64,000 bases of DNA from Caenorhabditis remanei (Eukaryota; Nematoda; Chromadorea; Rhabditida; Rhabditidae), in contig NC_071330.1 in the NCBI RefSeq assembly GCF_010183535.1, positions 14,985,717 to 15,049,716 of the forward strand. Reading direction: 5' to 3'. The translations under genes and the position numbers were made by a program. Positions 46,568-57,714 of this stretch are shown one piece after another (the first letter of the stretch is position 1; every line of letters starts with the position of its first letter). The notes below the pieces were generated by a model. It made no database searches. It was given only the letters and a program-made list of their open reading frames with translations, and was not told the DNA's origin.

Positions 46568-46790
46568 ATGTTATTTGCAAAATTTTTTTCTGTACACAGT
46601 TTTTTTTTTGAGTTGAATTTCGTTATTACATCTTCTGTACTGAAATCATTAATTTCAAACATTCAATCATCAATTTGAATGAAACGGGCCAGATGGTCGC
46701 TGGGAGTGGCAGATGGTCAAACGGCAAAATGCAACAGCGAAAGAATGAAGCAGATGTTAAATTTTCGATTCATAGCAGATGGTGATCAAG

Positions 46791-46796
46791 TATAAA
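46791..46796 (+). promoter_or_regulatory. TATA box of the transposase-like gene
   Basis: tataaa lies 46 bp before the chosen ATG. Four CAGATG hexamers occur just upstream (about 46691, 46711, 46751 and 46777). Confidence 0.5.
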
Positions 46797-46836
46797 AGCG
46801 CTGGCACAGCGGGTGAAAAATCATTGTGAAGGCAAA

Positions 46837-49065
46837 ATGATTTTCTGTTTCATTCTGATTTTTCTTCTTCCGCATCAATTGCTTACTGTAGAGTGGAGCA
46901 ATGGAACTCTTTCCAGGTAATTTTATCTGCTTTGTAAACCGTTTTGTAGAAAGTCTTTGCTTTTATTACAGATGGAAAAGAGTTCAGAAGTCGAGAGTTA
47001 CAATTGTAGACCCAAGTTTGGTCACAGGACCAAACAGTCTTCTCAATCTAGCGGAGTTGACTACTAGAAACTTAGAAGAGTACATCGGAGAAATGGATCA
47101 TCCAACAACTACAGAGAAAGCCCTTGAGTTTGTGGCGACGTGAGTTTAATTATCACACTATTCATTATGTCTCGCAAAATATTTTTCAATTTTTTATTCC
47201 AGGTATGGATTGCTCGCAAACGAACGCGAGTGTGAACAGGACTGGTGTAGCCAGTACATGTCTCTGGTCAAGGATTCCAGTAAAAAAAATGATATGCTAG
47301 TCTGGCGCTGCTCAACATGCAAAAGCGACGGGATGTCCAGTAAAGTATCGATCAGGTGATACTTTTGTTGTTTTATTAACATTATTACTTCCTTTCAGAG
47401 AAAACTCATTTTTCGAAGGTCTCCGTATTCCGCTCCAAAAAGTATTGTACATCGCAGCTGATTGGATCGAAAATCCGACAAAAACAGCGAAGGACTCCGC
47501 TGCGTACTTCGAAACATCTGAAAACACCATTTCTGATTACCACGAATGGTTTCGGGACATGACACAGCAGTGGTGGGAAAGAGAAGCAGGAATGAACAAA
47601 AACATTATGCTCGGAGGACCAGGTTTGTGTTTACGAAAAGCAATGAACAACTTAATTTTGTGTTAAGGAACTATTGTTGAAATAGACGAAAGTGCTATGT
47701 ATAAGGCTAAATACCATCGGGGCCATATGCTGCGCCGGCCTACAATATGGATATTTGGAATGCTCGAAAGAGGAACTGGAAAAGCCGCCATGTTCGTGGT
47801 ACCAAGAAGAAATCGTCGAACTCTGTTTCCTTTGATCCAAGCACATGTCCGCCCACGTAAGTTGACTGAATAATAACGTGAGGGACGCAACTATTTGTTT
47901 CAGAAACTCTGATCGTCTCAGACGGGTGGAAAGCATACGGTGGTCTGAAGACACTACAACAAAAATATGATCACAAATGGGTGAATCATAAAGTTAACTT
48001 TGTGGATCCCATGGACCGTCGCGTTCACACGCAAGGAATCGAGTCGACTTGGAATGCATTCAAAAAGTCGGTGAAAAACTTTTATGGCGTGAAAAAATTC
48101 CAACTACAAGGACATCTTTTTTCGTACATGTTCCGGAGATTCCACAATAGAAAATACTTGCTCAATCGTCTGCTCATAGAGATGGCTGCATATCGTAAAC
48201 AAGTAAACCCCATCAACTTCCCGCCTACCACTCCTTCCCCAAGACCTGATTGTGTTTGTGAAGACGAAGAAGACGAGGAGGAGAGTGATGAAGAAGAAGA
48301 AGAAGAAGAAGAAGAAGAAGAAGAGGACACAGGGACAAGAGACGCAAATGATGGTCAAGAAGATAAGAGAGATGAATTCGAAGAAGACTCCGATAACGAA
48401 TCAATGCAATATAATCGACATGGAAACAATGATGATCCTTCGGACGATGAGACTGATAACACGCAAGAAGTACAAAGTCCGAATAGAAACAATTTTTTTG
48501 TTGATTCAAACAATGCACAAGCTCCAGGTATTTAAAAAATGCATTGAATTGAAGTTATTTGTTTCATTTTTTAGATGTGGAAACCTCTACCGTAACCATT
48601 CGAACAACTTGGAGACAGGCGTTGTTAAATCAACAAGAAGAGTTGACAACTTCATCAGCTGTCACAAGAAAGAAAAAAACCACAAAAAAATCCACAAGCC
48701 GAACGACTAAATCAAAAAAAACTACTCGTGCACCTTCCTTTACTACGACAATGTCGACAACGCAAAAGGAGAAAACAAGACGAACCCGATCAACCACTAC
48801 GACAACTGTCCCTGAGAATAATTCAAAAACTAGAGGGAGACCAGTACGTACTTCGTCCACTGCAAAACCAATCACTACTCCCACGTTCTCAACGAAAAAA
48901 CAGAAGTCAACTACTACACCGAAAACCACTACCGTTGCCCCCAAAACGACTTCCGCTACAAGGAGACGGACAACTACAAAGCAGAAGGACACTCAAGTGA
49001 CGGAACCTCCAACGAAAAAGCGTCAAACTCGCCCTCCTCAAAAACCTACAAAGAAAACTAATTAA
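46837..49065 (+). CDS. Merlin/IS1595 (ISXO2-like) transposase-type protein with acidic and Thr/Lys-rich tail
   Basis: Seven exons join in phase: 46837-46916, 46972-47139, 47203-47355, 47399-47622, 47668-47856, 47904-48527 and 48575-49065 (642 residues). The N-terminus MIFCFILIFLLPHQLLTVEW looks like a signal peptide, odd for a nuclear enzyme; intron 1 is open in frame, so a start at 46901 without it is possible. A zinc-ribbon-like pair follows (RECEQDWC, WRCSTC). The DDE catalytic core is complete: IVEIDES, TLIVSDGWKAY and HTQGIESTW, with RGHMLRRP and VNHKVNFVDP as in IS1595/Merlin. After about residue 430 come an E/D run coded by a GAA repeat and a basic Thr/Ser/Lys-rich tail to GN...PTKKTN. 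If the last intron is kept, the protein stops right after QAPGI. No terminal inverted repeats were found, so domestication is possible. Confidence 0.8.
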
Positions 49066-49161
49066 TTTTCAATTTCATTTCATAACTTCTATCATTTTCA
49101 TTTTTTAACTGAATTAACATTTATTCTTTCTCTTAATCGAATAAAAATTGCACTACAATCT

Positions 49162-49493
49162 TTATTTGTTCTCACTTTCATCCGCTCTCTCATCTTTTTC
49201 TTCTCTCTCTTCTTTTTCCGTTTCCTCCGTCTCCTGCTGCTGGTATTCGGCTGCTTTTATTGTCTCCTCTCCCTTCTCCTCAAATATGGAAACCGAGCGC
49301 ATCGAACAGTCACCTTTGATGGTTAGAAAGTTCGCTGATGTTACTGGGTACCGGTACTCATACATTTTCAGCCACTCATCATTAATTGTAACCTAAAAAG
49401 CTTCATACATTGGAAAGGTTACAATCAGATTTATCTTACCAAAAAACCAGTATAATCCTCGTCTATGGGAATGGGTGAAGATTCGGTCTCCAT
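49162..49493 (-). CDS. Small acidic protein, unknown function
   Basis: Two exons, 49440-49493 and 49162-49392, with a 47 bp intron encode 94 residues. The N-terminal half reads METESSPIPIDEDYTGFL, then VTINDEWLKMYEYRYPVTSA; the C-terminal third is almost only Glu, Lys and Gln (ETEETEKEEREEKDERADES). It has no signal peptide. It ends 97 bp from the end of the transposase-like gene, convergent with it, and occurs only in this segment, not in the other cassette copies. Confidence 0.65.
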
Positions 49494-49959
49494 TTCTGTA
49501 ATGTTTTCGTTTTATTTTTCGTTTTATCAGCTTCCGTGACATAAAATGAGAAAAGAGGTTGAAAAGAGGTGAATAATGAACTGAAAATGGAAGTGACGGT
49601 CAACGAATTCCGAGAGACCATTTTGGTCTTCAGCCAAAATATTTATACAACCAATCGCTTCTCATTCTCCTGTTTTTATAGTTTATAGCATTAAACATTG
49701 AAACTTGAAACATCATGAAAAGGACGGATGAGAAAAAGAAATGACATTAAATTTCCAATACCTAACTAGAAAAAAGACGATGTAGTTGAGCACTGAGTCA
49801 ATTAGCTCCGATAGTGATTGTCAATGATTGTTGATAGAAATCATAAACCCATTTTTGTTATCACTGCAACGCGAAGTGCACAATTTTCAATCTGTGAATA
49901 ATTTCGATTTCGCAAAATTAGTAATAAATTATTATTATTATTATAGTGTTGCCTTGTCG

Positions 49960-50520
49960 GCACCTAGCTGACTGATAAGAACTCTCCAATAATTTTAATT
50001 ATAGTGTTCACTCTCCATGATTCTCATGTTCTACTTTTTATTAATTTTGAAAAAATACTAACCTTATTTTCATCTTTTTCGAATTGTCGAATTTAATACA
50101 TCATTTTCCATATATTTGAGCCTGAAAACTGTTTATTATAGTTGTATCCGAAAACTTTCACAAAACAAACCTTTTTCACCACTATCAGCGAAGAATAATT
50201 CCAGATTAAAATGAATAAATACTTAGTTCTCAATAAAAATCAAAGGTTTCCATAAGGGAAACCCAAAAATAGGTAGAGCGTTGCAACCGGCTGCTCACAT
50301 AGGGGGAGAGAGTAATATGAATAATGAAAAGGAGAAAGTTTATGTGATGTCTTATCAGTAAGTGTCTTATCAGTGAAGGAAGAGAGATGTTTAGCCGCGT
50401 AAGAGAATCAAACATTGAGATGGACATCTGGACAAACAGTCACTACAACGATTTCAGTCCGAGAAGGTGTCAGTAGGTTACAGATGGGGTATAATAATAT
50501 GAGACAGACAGACATCCGGA
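49960..50520. repeat. Cassette border repeat
   Basis: ctagctgactgataa and cgttgcaaccggctgctcac recur here, at 41640-42120 and at 54610-55060. This places a copy of the same non-coding block beside each F-box/PAZ cassette. Confidence 0.75.
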
Positions 50521-50649
50521 CTAACAAACACCTCGATAGATAGATATATGAGAAGATAGATTTCAAGATCCTTCAAACGCACTGCTTTTTGAGTGAATGA
50601 AAACTAAAACGAAATTATTATAAGCGATTCAGGTTCTTTTTTTATTCAA

Positions 50650-51991
50650 TTAATAAACCACCGCATTTTTAGAAATCCATGAAGTTTTGATCCATGTAAA
50701 GCATCTTGGTCGCATACAAGTTTCAAAATTTTCCCTGCTGATTTGAAGCGTTTGATCTGATTCCGGAATTTTGTAGTACCAGTATTGTATAGTATAGCTA
50801 GAATTCACATATCCAAGGGTGTTGTATAATGTATCCGAGTCTTTTATATGATTATAAAAAACGCAACGAGATTTGGCAATTGGAGAAGTGAGCATGTTCT
50901 GAAAAAATAAATAAAGAGAAATTGAGATTGAACAAGTGAATTCACTCACTTTCTTTATCAACAAAACATCTTCAATAGTTAGTGTTGAAATGGTAACTGT
51001 CAGATCTGGTATATGTAGAAACGTTTCCAGAGGCAATGTTACTTTGAAATTCCTAATACTCAATACTTGGATACAATCGAACACATCCAACTCCACGATT
51101 TCATCCAAAATCAGGTGTGTTCCATCTTTATTATCATTATACTCAGATGTCTTCCTTATCACGATCCCTTTCAACTGTTTCATATCAACGAGCCGAGCCA
51201 TATTCAAAAAATGACTTGGTCGCAAAATTCTCATTTCCAGATTTTGTATAAGAATGGGAGATTCTCTTGATTTCAAAATTTCAGCAAAACGGCCATAAAA
51301 CTTATCGGTAGTTTGTTGCAACGTATACTTGTTGTTTATTTTTTCTAGATGTTCTTGAGCTTCGATGAAATTTCTCAACGGACGTGTACAAGTGCAGCAT
51401 CCGTAAATCGAATATATAGTTTTAACTCTGTTCAGAAGATCTCTGTCGTAGGAATCTAGGAAATACCAATTATATGACGATTCCTCGATATTCATGGTTT
51501 TCAACAGTGTTGATTGGTTTCTTAAAATAAAACCAAAATCGTTGAAAAATGTATCAACAAAATCTTGGTTTTTTATGAGTTTAGCTTTTTCATTTCTTCC
51601 TTCCTTGACTTTTAACAAACAATTGTTCCCATATGCAACATAATTCGAGTTTATAGATTTCCAAGGTGCTGAAGCGAAATCGAGAAACGCATATATCGTT
51701 GACGGTGTCACATCGATTTTGACTTTTGTCAACTCGTTATCCAGTTTTGTATCATCAATAAAGGCTCGGAACGCGTGACACACTTTTCGAAGTTTCAGCC
51801 TGAAATGGAGATGTTCTATAGTTATGCACCATCTTAAAACAAACTCACATCGTGATAAAATCCACATTTTCCATAATCTTTCTCATTACCAGATCCGGCA
51901 TATTCATTATTGGTCCTTCTGGCTGTTCGCCAAATGACAATTTCTCAGTTTTGCCGATCAAGAGAGTGTTGAACCATTTCAAGCAGAGCAT
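50650..51991 (-). CDS. F-box/FTH (DUF38) protein, copy E
   Basis: Three exons, 51849-51991, 50950-51799 and 50650-50898, join in phase (about 413 residues). The F-box core NMPDLVMRKIMENVDF ends exon 1; intron 1 is 49 bp with a perfect ttcag acceptor. FTH signature segments are LDEIVELDVFDCIQVLSIRN and NTLGYVNSSYTIQYWYYKIP. It forms the left gene of cassette copy 3. Reading frames are open throughout, so it is probably functional. Confidence 0.85.
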
Positions 51992-52546
51992 TTGGAAATA
52001 AATTATAGATTGATGTTTGGAAATATGTAGAAATAATCAAAATTGGTGGTGTGATCTTATCGGTTTTGTTTTGGTTTACGGTGTCACGTTGAAGGTTACT
52101 TAAAAATGAATATCTTTCTCCGAAAAGGTCATACCAATTTCGATCATTTTTACGCTTGAATTTAGAAGTCAAAAGTAGATTTCTCGAGACGAAAATAATA
52201 AAATTTACAAAAGCTGTGAAAAGTTGCTGTTATACTTTAAAACGTTTTTCCCTCAAAATGTCAAGGTTACCAAATGTCTCGGGTTCCAAACGGCTGATTT
52301 TGAAACGTCCCAAAGCCAATTTATTTTGAAAAACAATTCCTGCCTCCCTCTGGTTACTGTACTGCTCCTTGATCTCCTAAATACATATTTTATATTTCTC
52401 ATATTTTATCACCGCTCTCTGATCATCTATTCTCATCTCAGTGGTCACCGATCACATTGTCATAAAACTCCGCTCTGGGAAACCATCCTAACTCAATTAC
52501 AGACCCCCTATATATACCGTTCCTCTCCTAGCTGTCCCCCCATCAA

Positions 52547-53057
52547 ATGATGCGTCTTCCACTTCTACTTATCCTTCTAACTGGCTTGGCCACTGCCTGG
52601 CTTGGCCACCTGAACCATCCGATTCGTGATGCTCCCCCTAATTATAAATGCACTGGAAACAATTTGATGAACTGTGTGCTCGTGGAATCCCAATTGGATA
52701 TGATCCGTCATGCGATTTATGTGAAGAACTGGAAATTGTTGGCACAACTTTCGGAGATTCCTATGACTGGCGGTAAGTTAATTATTGCTTGATAAAATTC
52801 TTATCATTATTTTTCTTAATTCAGAGAACCAATTCCCTGGCAACACTCTAAAGTCTCACTTCGAGATCACCAAAGTTTACACCAGTCCGTGGAAATCTGT
52901 TATTACTCCAATGACTGTGAAGGTTACTGTAGAAAAAGCTGGATTACCACCGAGAAATGCTGAGATGAGAATGGAAAAAAGCGAAGAGAGCCTTACTGGA
53001 TGGAAAATCTACGAGTTTGAATGGATTGGAAATTCTGATATACCCATAATGTTTTAA
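52547..53057 (+). CDS. Secreted protein 2, near-identical paralogue of 44230-44735
   Basis: Exons 52547-52772 and 52825-53057 have exactly the same lengths as in copy 1 (152 residues). The signal peptide is MMRLPLLLILLTGLATAWLG. The few changes include Asp to Lys before the first Cys and Gln to Lys in ITKVYTSP, while frame, splice sites and stop are kept. High similarity in intron and flanks points to a recent duplication. Confidence 0.85.
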
Positions 53058-53422
53058 TTATAATAAATGATTGAGCATTCAACTGGTGTTATGTGAATGA
53101 GTTTCAGAAGTTTACTGTAACCAAACTGCAAGCAAACACTATTATAAGTTATGAAGAATACCAGTTTTGACAAAACAATTTTGAAAAAAGAAATCACGCA
53201 TACAAAATATTCTACCAAACCGAATAGAGTTCAGAGAAAATTGTTCACTTTGGTAAAACGTTGAACAAGACCACGCGCCTGTAATCATCAAAATTCATCT
53301 TTTAAGATGAACACTGGTAGTTCTACATAAGACGTCTTGGAAACGTAACTTTATCAAACGAAGAAAAAAAAACAACAGAAAAGAAAAGACGGCCTAATAC
53401 TAAACGACGAGAAGACTAGAAA

Positions 53423-53800
53423 TCAGTCCCATTCGCAAAGGATAGACTCCAATGGGAATGTCGACCCGGAATTTCCCATAAGGAAAACCATGCGGGTTCT
53501 TGGAAACTCCAGATAGAATCCTTACCGCTTTTCAAAGTATTGCTGAACAGTCACTTTCCGGCCTCGGTACAGGAGAGTGCGGTCGATTGACCTAAACAAG
53601 AACAATAAAGGTAAATTGAATGACTTAGCAAGAACATACCAATCATCGGTGAATTGGAGAATTCCTGATTCTGCACCGTTTCGGTGGAGAAATTCTAGAT
53701 AAACCGGACGTTTATTCCGCAATTGGAAGTTCAATTGCGCGGTGCTCATCCATCGCCAGCGGGGGATGTGGTCATCGAGGAAATGTAGAAGGGGTTGCAT
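53423..53800 (-). pseudogene. PAZ mini-gene copy 3, premature stop
   Basis: Exon 1 (53640-53800) and the start of exon 2 (53591 down) match copy 2, but the Tyr codon after YFEKR is a TAA stop at 53522-53524. The remaining homology (GFYLEFPRTRMVFLMGNSGS, then FPLESILCEWD) stays in frame down to 53423. The same change creates a ggtaagg sequence that could act as a splice donor, so an altered product cannot be excluded. Confidence 0.75.
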
Positions 53801-54748
53801 AATCTAAAAGAAAATTATTAAAGCTAAAATCCAACAAGGGAAGAAGACAAAGCATGCCTAAAAAGTCGGAGGGGTGAGACCACCTATCAGTTTCAATTTT
53901 ATTCAATTTTAAAGTCGTAAAATCTAATTAAACATTGAAACCTTAAACATCATGAAAATGATGGATGAGGTGAAAAATTCCAAGAAACTTCAAGATAACG
54001 GAAAATTCCGGAAGACTGAGAAGCGAAGGGTCAAATTGCATAAAATTGCTATAGGATATCGAAATGGTTTTTCGGATCATCGTTGAGTCAAGGAAACTAA
54101 CAAAAACCTAACGATGATATTTCAGAAATGGGAACCTCAATGAGATCGCTCTCAAAACTAATACCTTCGACAGCCTACCGTTTTGAAGCGAAGTTATTAA
54201 AGATCTTGAAGAAAGTCTTCGTAAAATCCTACAGAACCAAGCAGCGATATCCAAGGAAGTGACTTGTGCGCCTCGTGCTAGAAATTATCGTAATCTGATA
54301 AGGAGTACTATAAAAAACTCCATGCACTGGGTTAGAGGTGTTAACTTTCAGATTTACTGCTACACTATAAGAGCCCTACAGAAGATAAGCGCTCTGAGAA
54401 CTAAAAATGAGATAGGCTCAACTGCGCTCCACCGAAATCCCCTTGAAAAATGTCTCTTTTTCTCTGAGTCTCTCAATTTCGCATACATTTTTCTTCGGTT
54501 TCGGTAGAGCGCAGTAGTAAGAAGCGAGTACAATTCCATATTCAGAATTGAGAATCCAAACCCCCACAGTCTTTTATCATGACAACATTATAGTATTTGC
54601 CTTAAGACTATTTCTTCGCGGCAGCTAGCTGACTGATAAGAACTCTCTACCAATTTTAATTATAGTGGTCTCTCACTCCATCATTTTCAGGTTCTACTTT
54701 CTATCAATTTTGAAAAAAAAACTAACCTTATTTCCATCCTTTCAGTAT

Positions 54749-54844
54749 TACTTTCAGCAGAGAATAATTCCAGAATAAACTACTTTCAGCAGAGAATAAT
54801 TCCAGAATAAACTACTTTCAGCAGAGAATAATTCCAGAATAAAA
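54749..54844. repeat. Three tandem 32 bp units
   Basis: The unit starts tactttcagcagagaataat and is repeated without interruption at 54749, 54781 and 54813. The single-copy form is at the matching place near 50185. Confidence 0.9.
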
Positions 54845-55814
54845 CAAATAATACATAGTTCTCAATAAAAATCAAGAGTTTCCATAAGGGAAACCCAAAA
54901 ATAGATAGAGCGTTGCAACCGGCTGCTCACAAAGGGGGAGTAATATGAATAGTGGAAAGGAGAAAGTTGATGTGATGTCTTATCAGTAAGTGTCTTATCA
55001 ACGAAGTACTGAAACAACGAGAGAGAATCAGGCATCTGGATGGACATCTGAACAAACAGACACCACATACCGGGGTTGAGAGCGGGGGCGTGGCGAGGAC
55101 TAGAAACCCAAAATATAGAATCTATAGGCCATCTTAAGCTCGGTTACAAACGATTTTTCTAATTTTTGAGATTTCTAGGCCACCCAAGTCGAGACTTTCC
55201 CTATTCATGATATTTACCACGTTCTGTCTCAAAATGTCAAGGTTACCAAACGTCCCGGAGCCGGAAATCTAGACAAACAGACATCGGAAATTTAGGAGCT
55301 CGGAAGTATTCCGAATCAATCATTTCGAAAATTTCAGAAACTTTAAAATTTTCGAAAATTTCCGAAAAACTTTAAATCAAAATCAATAAATATGCAGTAA
55401 AAACAAAACATTTTGTAATTTTTGACACAGGTGTGACGTTTTGGCATCTTTTCGAGAACTCAAATTTGTTTTATCATCACGAAAGTATTAGAAATTTCGG
55501 AAATTTGGGACGCAAAGTTTTTTGAAAACATTTCTCAGATATTGGAGATTTCCGAAAATTAGGAAAAATGAAAATTTTCCGATGGAAAAAATTCCGAAAA
55601 AAGTTGGAAATATCAAACAATTTCCTATTTCAGTTCCGCACATCCATGACTGAGAGACACTGGGAGCAAGGGAATGTCTGTCTAGAAGTCTGTTTGTCCG
55701 GATTTCAAAATATCCATATGTCTGACAAGGGAAGTCTTTGGAAACGCCTATTTCAAACGACCTATAAACTTGGTTATAGGTATATTCGACTACGGGGAGT
55801 CCATTTCTGCAATC

Positions 55815-56082
55815 AAAACTTGCTAAATATCTCTGTGAGCCGAGTTATGAGCTCTCAAACTTTTCATATGGTTTTTCCATGTAATTCCAATTTGGCCGTA
55901 TATACGGCACCGCGCGGTTCAATTTATGTTCCCCAGCGGTTTACCTGTGCTCGTACGTTGCAAAAATAAGCATATCTTGCTTATACTACTTATCGATTTG
56001 GAATTCCATGTGAAAAAGCTTAACCACATTAAAAGTTTGAAAGCTCATAACTCGGCTCTCATAGACATTTAGCAAGTTTTGC
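55815..56082. repeat. Inverted repeat running into the second gap
   Basis: 55815-55893 (aaaacttgctaaatatctct, gagccgagttatgagct) is repeated in inverse orientation at about 55995-56082, ending at the gap. The segment just left of it (gactacggggagtccatttc) matches the right edge of the first gap. Confidence 0.8.
55905..55949. mobile_element. End of a cacaggtgaacc-type transposon
   Basis: ccgcgcggttcaatttatgt followed by tccccagcggtttacctgtg matches the right end of the element in the tRNA gene (23373-24433) with a few changes. The other end was not found, so this is a fragment or a degraded copy. Confidence 0.7.
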
Positions 56083-56182
56083 NNNNNNNNNNNNNNNNNN
56101 NNNNNNNNNNNNNNNNNNNNNNNNNNNNNNNNNNNNNNNNNNNNNNNNNNNNNNNNNNNNNNNNNNNNNNNNNNNNNNNNNN
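56083..56182. other. Assembly gap (100 N)
   Basis: Unknown sequence. The upstream exons of the PHF5A homologue may be in or beyond it. Confidence 0.95.
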
Positions 56183-57546
56183 TTTTCATACTGAAAAAAT
56201 TTTTCTTGGCTCATTTTTGAGCAATTTTTCCCCGTTTTTCGATCTGGAAATACTGAAAAACGCTGAATTTCCGTCTGAAAACTCGATTTTTTAGGCGAAA
56301 ATTAGATTTTTTGATATAGAACTTCGATTCTTTTTAATCTCTCCCATTCCTATGTTAGTTGAGGTTGTTTCTCCGCATAAAACAAATAAATCGACGACTG
56401 AGTGACCTCTTTATGGGTTTTATTGATTTTGGTCAAAATGTTTGAGAAAAAACAGAGAAAACAGTAGATTTTGACGGTTTTTCATGAATTTTATGTCATT
56501 TTCAGACAGTTTTCGGGCTGAAAATATGAAAATTTCACCTCAAAAATGATCGAAATTCGAATATTTTTGATGTTTCCGAGCTGAAAATCATGAAAATATG
56601 CTGTAATATTCGGTTTGGACCGATTTTAAGCTTGAAAATAGAATTTTGAGTTGTAAATTGGCTGAAAACTACTGAAAATCTATTAGTTTTCAGGCTGAAT
56701 TTATCGATTTTTAAACTCAAAATTCAACAATTTTTCAGCTAAAATCGGTCCAAATTGATTATTTGAGCCAGATTTTCATGGTTTTCAGTTCAGAAACTCG
56801 ATTTTTCAGACAGTTGCATATGAAAACTTTGATTTTTGACGATTTTTGATCGGAAAAACTGCAATTTTCATTTATTTTAGGTTGCGAAACTCGATTTTTT
56901 CTGATTTTTACCGAGAAAAACAAGTGTTTTGGTTTTAAAATTGCACTTTTTCAGCAATTTCAGTCCTTTTTCAGCTCAAAACGTTATTTTTCTAATTAGA
57001 AATCGAGTTTTTTCAATGATTTTCAGCGTTTTTTGATCTGAAAATGATATATTTTGACTTCCATAGAGTTTCCAAAGGATTCTACCGAAAAATGCGAATT
57101 TGGCTAATTTTTGAGCATTTTTCGTCATTTTGCGATATAGAAAGGCTGAAAATCGCTGAAATTCCGCCGGAAAACTCATTAGTCAAAAATTAGATTTTTT
57201 TGATGTAAAAATCACATTTTCAGACGATTTTCAGTCTTTTTTTGCTATTTTTGAGTACAAAAACTCGATTTTCACGAATTTTTCTTTATTTTTAGCGGTT
57301 TTCAAGCTGAAAATTCATATTTTGACACAATTTTCACAGAAATCATCGATTTTTATCGAGAAAAACCTCAATTTCAGCCGATTTTTCTTGTTTTTTTTGA
57401 CTATAATTGAATAAAAAATCGATTTCAGACCGTTTTTGTGTCTAAAACTCGGATTTTTAAGCGGATTTTCTCTATTTTTAGTGGGTTTTTCAAGCTGAAA
57501 ATTCATATTTTTCTCCATTTTTACCCTCCAAAATCTCATTTTGCAG

Positions 57547-57714
57547 GGTCGTTGTGTGATCTGTGGCGGTGCGGGAGTAAGTGACGCCTACTATTGCAAA
57601 GAGTGTACAATTCTGGAGAAGGATCGTGACGGATGTCCGAAAATTGTGAATTTGGGAAGTGCGAAGACGGATTTATTCTACGAACGAAAGAAATTTGGAC
57701 CCAAGAAAGCATAG
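57547..57714 (+). CDS. PHF5A/SF3b14b homologue, last exon only
   Basis: The 168 bp exon follows ttttgcag and reads [40 protein letters not shown] and [19 protein letters not shown]. This is nearly the same as the C-terminal half of human PHF5A, including the CxxC zinc knuckles (CVIC, YYCKEC). PHF5A is a small zinc-finger subunit of the SF3b complex of the U2 snRNP and contacts the branch-site region. The N-terminal half (start MAKHHPDLIFCRKQ in human) was not found between the gap and this exon, so it must lie in the gap or be misplaced. Confidence 0.9.
   Translation, partial: GRCVICGGAGVSDAYYCKECTILEKDRDGCPKIVNLGSAKTDLFYERKKFGPKKA

Noticed and set aside
48082..48992. Poly-Ser, poly-Phe and poly-Leu frames on the minus strand
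   Set aside because: Shadows of the GAA-repeat acidic stretch and the Thr/Lys-rich tail of the transposase-like gene.
50230..50427. Conserved minus-strand frame ending SSRLQRSTYFWVSLMETFDF, also at 54862-55068
   Set aside because: Conservation follows from the duplicated cassette border; the N-terminal parts differ and no splice or start context supports a gene. It could be revisited with RNA data.
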